Shown piece after piece: positions 59,290 to 64,000 of a stretch of DNA of 64,000 nt. Source of the stretch: Bacillus sp. THAF10 (lineage in GTDB: Bacteria; Bacillota; Bacilli; Bacillales; Bacillaceae_I); NCBI RefSeq assembly GCF_009363695.1, contig NZ_CP045403.1:414001-478000 (forward strand). Direction: 5' to 3'. Under the pieces are notes generated by a model, which was not told the DNA's origin, ran no database searches, and saw only the letters and a list, made by a program, of their open reading frames with translations. Position numbers and translations under genes: made by a program. Position 1 is the first letter of the stretch, and each line of letters begins with the position of its first letter.

Positions 59290-60216
59290 ATGCTAAATGA
59301 AGTAATGGTCGATGTTCAAGGACTAGTGAAAAAATATGGGTCCTTTACGGCGGTAAAAGGTGTTCGTTTTCAAGTGAATAAAGGGGAAATCTTTGGTCTA
59401 CTCGGTCCAAACGGCGCAGGTAAGACGACTACAATTGAAATGCTCGTTGGTCTACGTAAACCGGATGAAGGTACCGCAACCCTATCAGGCTTTGATGTGC
59501 GGAAGCAAGGAAACAAGGTGAAAGAGGTTATCGGTGTTCAGCTTCAGTCCACCTCATTGTTTGAACTGTTAAAGGTAGAAGAAATCTTACATATGTACGC
59601 AAGCTTTTATCCAAGTCACGTTGATATCGACACTTTAATTGAAGATATGCTGTTAACGGAAAAGCGCAAGAGCCGCATCAAGGGGCTTTCAGGAGGGCAG
59701 AAGCAACGCCTTGCCATTGCGCTTGCGTTAATTCACGACCCCGATATTGTATTTTTGGACGAGCCTACGACCGGCTTAGATCCACAGGCGCGACGAACGC
59801 TTTGGGATATTGTATTAAAGCTGAAGGAGCGAGGAAAAACGGTTCTTCTCTCCACTCACTATATGGATGAGGCACATGTGCTTTGTGACCGTATCGGCAT
59901 CATGGATCAAGGGGAGTTGATTGCGCTCGATACCCCAGCCAATCTCGTGAAAACCTTACAATCTACTAGCACGGTGGAATTTCATGTCGCCAATCCCCCT
60001 GTAGCGGAATGGTTCTTAAAAATGGATGGTGTCAAAGAGGCTGCGATAAAGGACTCTTTTGTGCAACTATACACAGATGACCTCCAACAGGCTTTGACTT
60101 CCTTGATTCAGGTGACAACCGAGCACGGTCTTAAAATTGAAGACCTGCAAACAAGACTTGCGACACTTGAGGATGTCTTTATACATATGACCGGAAGGAG
60201 GCTGCGCGAATCATGA
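59290..60216 (+). CDS. ABC-2 type exporter ATP-binding protein
   Basis: 308 residues. Walker A GPNGAGKTT is at residues 39-47, the signature LSGGQKQR at 133-140 and Walker B IVFLDEPTTGLDPQ at 153-166. The C-terminal 80 residues are the usual DrrA-type extension. It energises the permease encoded next, with a 4-base overlap. The substrate is unknown; relatives export drugs, lipids or antibiotics. AAAGGAGGGCC precedes ATG 59290. Confidence 0.93.
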   Translation: MLNEVMVDVQGLVKKYGSFTAVKGVRFQVNKGEIFGLLGPNGAGKTTTIEMLVGLRKPDEGTATLSGFDVRKQGNKVKEVIGVQLQSTSLFELLKVEEILHMYASFYPSHVDIDTLIEDMLLTEKRKSRIKGLSGGQKQRLAIALALIHDPDIVFLDEPTTGLDPQARRTLWDIVLKLKERGKTVLLSTHYMDEAHVLCDRIGIMDQGELIALDTPANLVKTLQSTSTVEFHVANPPVAEWFLKMDGVKEAAIKDSFVQLYTDDLQQALTSLIQVTTEHGLKIEDLQTRLATLEDVFIHMTGRRLRES

Positions 60217-61304
60217 GAGCTTATTGGCAATTGACCCTGGCACAGCTACGTATTTTTGCAAGAAACAAGCAGGTGTTATTTTTTACGCTGCTCTTCCCAG
60301 TTATCTTAATGCTTGCATTAGGTACCTTTGTGGGAGGAGGCAATTCTCTTTCCTTGAATGTTGGAGTAGCCGATTTGGATCAGTCGAAAGCATCACAGGA
60401 GCTGGTGGAACTTTTTGAAGAGAATGAAGGCATTAAAACCGAAAAAGTCGAAACGAGTGACGCTGGGAAGGAAGCAGTCCGCAATGGGGACATTCAGCTT
60501 TTTATTGAGATTCCAAAAGGTTATGGTGTGAGTGTGGAAGAGGCAGAAAAACCGTTCTCGCTTCCTGTTTATTATAATGAAAAAAATCTCAGTGCCGCAG
60601 AACTCGGCCTGACTGTTGTAAATGGCATTGTCGATCAGTACAGCAAAGAACTTGTAGACTATCAACCCTTGGTGACGATTGAGAGGCTTGGCATGGAAGC
60701 ATTGAACCTCCGTTACATCGATTTTCTCGTTCCAGGAATTGTGGCGATGATGATTATGAGTAACAACATGAACGGAGTTGCTGGCCAAATTTCTGCATGG
60801 AGGGAACGAGGGATTTTACGGAGAATGCAAGGAACGACGTTAAAAGCTTCTACCTTTATAGCTGCACAAATAACGGCGCGTTTGGTGCTAAATGGGTCTC
60901 AAGCGTTACTTGTCGTCCTAATCGCCAACCTCGTCTTTAATATTGATGTGGTCGGCTCTTGGCTTGCCCTAATCTTCTTTATCATTCTAGGGACCTTGGC
61001 TTTCATGTCACTTGGCTTCATTATTGCCGGAATAGCGAAAAACCCTGAAAGCGCAGGACCAATCGCTGGTTTTGCCACCTTCCCACTGTTGTTCTTAGGA
61101 GGAGTTTTCTTCCCAATCAGCAACATGCCGGACATCATCCAGCCAATCATCCACGTGCTGCCAATTGCGCATCTGTCCTCTGCTCTGCGCGAAACGATGA
61201 ACCTTGGGACACCAATGCTTGAGCTTGGCATGGAAACATTGGTGTTAGGAGCTTGGCTAGTTGGTGGTTTTGCGCTGGCTAGCTATGTGTTTAAGTGGGA
61301 GTAA
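60213..61304 (+). CDS. ABC-2 type exporter permease
   Basis: 363 residues. One N-terminal helix, a large extracytoplasmic domain (residues about 45-165) and five C-terminal helices, as in YhgE/DrrB-like ABC-2 permeases. RERGILRRMQGTTLKASTFI is the conserved intracellular coupling region and LLFLGGVFFPISNMPDIIQP the family signature before the last helices. It forms a half-transporter pair with the preceding ATPase. Confidence 0.92.
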   Translation: MRAYWQLTLAQLRIFARNKQVLFFTLLFPVILMLALGTFVGGGNSLSLNVGVADLDQSKASQELVELFEENEGIKTEKVETSDAGKEAVRNGDIQLFIEIPKGYGVSVEEAEKPFSLPVYYNEKNLSAAELGLTVVNGIVDQYSKELVDYQPLVTIERLGMEALNLRYIDFLVPGIVAMMIMSNNMNGVAGQISAWRERGILRRMQGTTLKASTFIAAQITARLVLNGSQALLVVLIANLVFNIDVVGSWLALIFFIILGTLAFMSLGFIIAGIAKNPESAGPIAGFATFPLLFLGGVFFPISNMPDIIQPIIHVLPIAHLSSALRETMNLGTPMLELGMETLVLGAWLVGGFALASYVFKWE

Positions 61305-61335
61305 GCTCCTGATCTAACTTATAGACTGTTGTTAA

Positions 61336-61368
61336 AAAAGACCCTCACACCTCGTGCGAGGGTCTTTT
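61336..61368 (+). terminator. Intrinsic terminator of the ABC exporter
   Basis: AAAAGACCCTCACAC / GTGCGAGGGTCTTTT, a long stem with a 3-base loop; A- and T-runs on both sides. Confidence 0.93.
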
Positions 61369-61404
61369 GGTGCGATGAATTTCAAAAAAAATAAAAATTT
61401 TTTC

Positions 61405-61442
61405 AATATTCGTTGACAGGAATATTCCTCATAGAGTATATT
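61405..61442 (+). promoter_or_regulatory. Promoter and operator of the ArsR gene
   Basis: AATATTC (61405-61411) and GAATATT (61420-61426) form an inverted repeat that encloses the -35 TTGACA (61413-61418); GGAATATTCC at 61419-61428 is itself palindromic. The -10 TATATT is at 61437-61442 with an 18-bp spacer. Binding of the ArsR product here would block RNA polymerase. Confidence 0.7.
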
Positions 61443-61448
61443 ATAACT

Positions 61449-61787
61449 ATGAAAGTGATAAATGTTTTAGCCGAACCAAAACGTATGCTCATCGTAGACC
61501 TCTTGAGACAGGGTCCCCTTACTGTAGGGGAGATCGCTGAAAAACTGGCAATGAATCAACCTCAGACATCCAAACACTTAAAGGTTCTAAGCGATGCAGG
61601 TATTGTGGAGGTGCAGCCAGTTACCAATCGTAGAATTTACAAACTCCGACCAGAACCATTTCAAGAACTGAACACGTGGCTGGAATCCTATCTCAAAATC
61701 TGGGATGAAAGGTACAACAACCTGGATGACTATCTTCAAAAAATGCAAAAAAATGCATCAAACAAAAAGGAGAAAGGGAAAGGTTGA
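61449..61787 (+). CDS. ArsR-family transcriptional regulator, probably leaderless
   Basis: 112 residues. The winged helix is clear: KRMLIVDLLRQGPLTVGEIA, NQPQTSKHLKVLSDAGIVEV and the wing TNRRIYKLRP. No metal-binding cysteine pair is present, so it is not an arsenic/cadmium-type sensor. The ATG at 61449 is 7 bases after the -10 and has no ribosome binding site, which predicts a leaderless mRNA. The following SRPBCC gene makes the common ArsR-SRPBCC pair, in which the second protein probably binds the ligand. Confidence 0.85.
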   Translation: MKVINVLAEPKRMLIVDLLRQGPLTVGEIAEKLAMNQPQTSKHLKVLSDAGIVEVQPVTNRRIYKLRPEPFQELNTWLESYLKIWDERYNNLDDYLQKMQKNASNKKEKGKG

Positions 61788-61873
61788 GCGAAAAGGAAAC
61801 ATTGTAAGTTGCAGAAGCCATTGGTTATTTTAGAAATCCGCAATAAAAAATTGAATTGATGGAGGAATGTAAC

Positions 61874-62401
61874 ATGACAACCAAAATGATCTCAAAGGTT
61901 GAAGGTAATGTACTTGTTTTAGAGCGCGAGTTTAATGCACCAAAGGAGTTAGTGTTTAAGGCATTTTCAGAGGCAGAACACTTGAAGCATTGGTGGGGAC
62001 CACGCGGCTGGGAGCTAACAGTTTGTGACCTGGACTTCAAAGTAGGCGGTGTGTGGCACTACTGCATGAAGTGTGTGGATGAAAACCAAGGAGACTTCTT
62101 CGGCTTCGAATCATGGGGTAAGGGAGTTTACCAAGATATCATTCAAAACGAAAAAATCGAATACAAAGATTATTTTTCCGACGCTGAAGGCAACGAATCA
62201 AAGGATATGCCATCCACTTTATTGACCTTGCATTTTGAAGAACACCAAGGCAAAACAAAACTCATTAACCGTGCCGTCTACGCCACTCCAGAAGCTCTTA
62301 AGACCGTCCTCGATATGGGCATGGAAAAAGGCATTACCGAAACTTGGGATCGCTTAGAAGAACATGTTACCTCTATGAAGGAAGCGGAAAAAAGAGTCTA
62401 A
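61874..62401 (+). CDS. SRPBCC (AHSA1-like) ligand-binding protein
   Basis: 175 residues. LVLEREFNAPKELVFKAFSE, EHLKHWWGPRGWELTVCDLD and GVWHYCM match the Bacillus AHSA1/SRPBCC type, and the C-terminal helix (GMEKGITETWDRLEEHVTSM) is the usual lid. It should bind a hydrophobic small molecule; the ligand is unknown. GGAGGAATGTAAC precedes ATG 61874. It is paired with the ArsR gene 86 bases upstream. Confidence 0.87.
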   Translation: MTTKMISKVEGNVLVLEREFNAPKELVFKAFSEAEHLKHWWGPRGWELTVCDLDFKVGGVWHYCMKCVDENQGDFFGFESWGKGVYQDIIQNEKIEYKDYFSDAEGNESKDMPSTLLTLHFEEHQGKTKLINRAVYATPEALKTVLDMGMEKGITETWDRLEEHVTSMKEAEKRV

Positions 62402-62421
62402 TATTTCAAAACTACCAGAGC

Positions 62422-62459
62422 AATCGCCCGGACATTATAAAGTGGTCCGGGCGATTTTT
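62422..62459 (+). terminator. Intrinsic terminator
   Basis: AATCGCCCGGAC / GTCCGGGCGATT, perfect 12-bp stem followed by a T-run. Confidence 0.93.
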
Positions 62460-62486
62460 AGTATGAAAAAGGAAGGACCCATCCAC

Positions 62487-62951
62487 ATGCCAACTATTAT
62501 CCATAAAGAGTTCATTAAGGCACCAATGGAGAAATGCTTTGATCTTGCAAGAAATGTAGACATTCATACCAAAACCACAGCAAAAACAAGAGAAAAAGCA
62601 GTCGACGGGGTTACTCGTGGCTTGTTAGAAGAAGGGGACAGTGTTACTTGGGAAGCCATTCATTTTGGTGTAAAACAAAGACTGACTGCTAAAGTAATCA
62701 GCATGGAAAAGCCATACGAGTTTACGGACATCATGCTTAAAGGCGCCTTTCAATCCTTCACTCACACCCACCGATTTGAAAGCGTAACAAATGGCACCAT
62801 GATGCATGATACCTTTGAATATACAGCTCCTCTTGGGCCACTAGGAATACTTGCAGATAAGCTCTTCCTAAAACGCTACATGACGGGATTCATTATTGAC
62901 CGTGCAAAAGAATTGAAGAAGATTGCGGAAGCATCCGAAAGCTCGGGTTAA
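62487..62951 (+). CDS. SRPBCC family protein (cyclase/dehydrase type)
   Basis: 154 residues. HKEFIKAPMEKCFDLARNVD opens the fold, TDIMLKGAFQSFTHTHRFES lies in the central sheet and LADKLFLKRYMTGFIIDRAK forms the C-terminal helix. It is a second SRPBCC protein beside the ArsR-linked one, but of a different subgroup and after a terminator. ATG 62487 has AAAAGGAAGG upstream; an earlier in-frame start lies inside the terminator. Confidence 0.84.
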   Translation: MPTIIHKEFIKAPMEKCFDLARNVDIHTKTTAKTREKAVDGVTRGLLEEGDSVTWEAIHFGVKQRLTAKVISMEKPYEFTDIMLKGAFQSFTHTHRFESVTNGTMMHDTFEYTAPLGPLGILADKLFLKRYMTGFIIDRAKELKKIAEASESSG

Positions 62952-63015
62952 GCGACCTTTTTTACAGGAGGAAGGCAAAAAACGATGATAATCCACCCCA
63001 GCTTGCTTGAAAACA

Positions 63016-63046
63016 AAGCCCTTGCACCTTAAGTGAGGGTCTTTTT
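63016..63046 (+). terminator. Intrinsic terminator, imperfect
   Basis: AAAGCCCTTGCAC / AGTGAGGGTCTTT with mismatches and T6. It is a diverged relative of the hairpins at 58267 and 61336. Confidence 0.65.
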
Positions 63047-63095
63047 TGTGCTGATGAAGGATATTCAAGCAATTTGATAAGGCTCCCAGAGGTTA

Positions 63096-63158
63096 TTGCA
63101 TCACTTTTTCGAGTTATTGCATCACTTTTCCACTTTATTGCATCATTTCTCCATACGG
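63096..63158. repeat. 21-bp tandem array, TTATTGCATCACTT core, 3 units
   Basis: Units start at 63096, 63117 and 63138, exactly 21 bases apart, with cores TTATTGCATCACTT and TTATTGCATCATTT. The core and orientation match the array at 58359. Confidence 0.85.
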
Positions 63159-63224
63159 AAGCCTAGCAAATAAAGAAAATATGATAGAATAATAGGAAAA
63201 TGTTACCTAATTCATGAGGGGGAG

Positions 63225-63503
63225 ATGAATTTGGAATTTGTAATGATGTTCACTGTTTATCTTTTCATGCTGGGTGCAACTGTCATGTTAGTAAGCGGAA
63301 TCCTTTATTTACTGTTCAAAAGACTTCATTTTCTCATCATTGTCTTGCTAAGTATGGTGGCCGGGTATATAATTTCAATCAAATTTGAAGTACCAAGTCC
63401 ATGGTTTTTGGTTATTTTCAATGCCATTGCATCATTATTCGCTACCGGACTAATTAAATTAGTGCACTATGCCGGTAAGAAAGCGGAGCAACTTAGTAAG
63501 TAA
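63225..63503 (+). CDS. Small three-helix membrane protein
   Basis: 92 residues with three membrane helices (MMFTVYLFMLGATVMLVSGI, LIIVLLSMVAGYIIS and PWFLVIFNAIASLFATGLI) and a basic tail. GAGGGGGAG abuts ATG 63225; TTG 63231 in the same frame would be better spaced, so the start may be six bases later. No family recognised. Confidence 0.65.
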   Translation: MNLEFVMMFTVYLFMLGATVMLVSGILYLLFKRLHFLIIVLLSMVAGYIISIKFEVPSPWFLVIFNAIASLFATGLIKLVHYAGKKAEQLSK

Positions 63504-63525
63504 CAAAAAATCTCGAGGTGACCCT

Positions 63526-64000
63526 ATGAAAAACACCATCCCAAACCGAATCCACATCATCGGCTCCGTCGGAAGCGGCAAAACCACCCTAGCAAGAAAG
63601 CTATCCACCCAATATAACATTCCATACTTCGAGCTAGATAATGTTGTCTGGGAGCGCCACCCAAACGGGGATAGAAGGAGGTCTGAAGAGGAGCGAGACC
63701 ACTACCTAGAGACAATCGTCGAGGAAAAAAGCTGGATTATCGAGGGCGCACATAGTCTGCAGTGGGTTGAAAAGAGCTTTAAACAAGCAGATGTAATCAT
63801 CTTTCTCGATCCTCCAAATCCCGTAAGGCTTTTTCGTATCACCAAACGATACATAAAGCAGCTTGCTGGAAAAGAAGCGGCACACTACACGCCAACATTT
63901 GCAATTTTCAAGAAGATGTTTAAATGGAACAAAGCGTTTGAAAAGGAAGCAAAACCAAGGATAGTAAGCATGCTTCAACAGAAGAACTCCATTGTCTTAA
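63526..64000 (+). CDS. P-loop kinase-like protein (FlaR/DNA topology modulation type), partial
   Basis: At least 158 residues; the frame is still open at the window end. The Walker A motif IIGSVGSGKTTLARKL is at residues about 11-26, followed by YFELDNVVWERHPNG and the lid-like RRRSEEERDHYLE. WIIEGAHSLQWVEKSFKQAD and VIIFLDPPNPVRLFRI are typical of the adenylate-kinase-like FlaR/topology modulation family. CGAGGTGACCCT precedes ATG 63526. The true nucleotide or substrate is not known for this group. Confidence 0.82.
   Translation, partial: MKNTIPNRIHIIGSVGSGKTTLARKLSTQYNIPYFELDNVVWERHPNGDRRRSEEERDHYLETIVEEKSWIIEGAHSLQWVEKSFKQADVIIFLDPPNPVRLFRITKRYIKQLAGKEAAHYTPTFAIFKKMFKWNKAFEKEAKPRIVSMLQQKNSIVL

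Overview
The window looks like chromosome of a spore-forming member of the Bacillaceae (Bacillus sensu lato). The support is direct: strong AAGGAGG-type ribosome binding sites with frequent GTG/TTG starts, an S-box and two T-box leaders, a tricistronic GerA/GerB/GerC-type germinant receptor, a CwlJ spore-cortex hydrolase, and close matches in content to B. subtilis YezD, YeeI, YdaF, YdbC, YwdJ and YoaT. The species cannot be fixed from sequence alone. No phage, plasmid, IS transposase, CRISPR array, rRNA or intact tRNA gene was seen.

Layout. 1-1.5 kb: a leftward partial gene and two unknown exported proteins. 1.6-9.8 kb: a complete assimilatory sulfate operon under a SAM riboswitch (yezD-cysH-cysP-sat-cysC-sir-DUF3906-sumT-sirB-sirC), taking sulfate to sulfide and making the siroheme that the sulfite reductase needs. 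9.9-15.8 kb: a membrane protein with a possible frameshift, T-box-controlled proS (archaeal/eukaryal-type ProRS), a PatB/MalY C-S lyase, a beta-lactamase-fold hydrolase and cwlJ. 15.8-22.6 kb: an XRE-TPR regulator divergent from an MFS exporter with twin palindromic operators, acetyltransferases (one broken), an SDR and a phospholipase C-like protein. 22.6-28.5 kb: an ECF sigma/anti-sigma operon and the germinant receptor. 28.5-37 kb: mixed metabolic genes including an ergothioneine operon egtB-egtD. 37-43.4 kb: two nucleotidyltransferases around a DeoR regulator, then small enzymes and an M3 peptidase. 43.5-54.6 kb: an NCS2 permease, yeeI, DinB, SDR, GNAT, an orphan OppB/OppC-type permease pair and lipoproteins. 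54.6-64 kb: T-box-controlled type-2 ileS, an ABC-2 exporter, an ArsR/SRPBCC pair and a partial P-loop kinase.

What joins distant parts of the window is repeated intergenic sequence. (1) Seven arrays of about 21-bp tandem units (exactly 21 bp in five of them, which is two DNA turns) lie between genes. Four share one core, TTATTGTGACACTT or its complement, and most alternate two unit types so that the higher-order repeat is about 42 bp. (2) At least ten copies of a GGGACGGTTCT / AGAACCGTCCC inverted-repeat element sit just after stop codons, like REP sequences. (3) One 134-bp element with perfect 10-bp terminal inverted repeats lies upstream of egtB.

Regulation can also be read across the window. 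Three promoters share TGAAACC-N15/16-CGTCT: one before the ECF sigma operon, one before the small membrane gene next to it, and one about 26 kb away before the orphan permease operon. This suggests one ECF regulon. Function calls are family-level recognition by eye; no database search was run.
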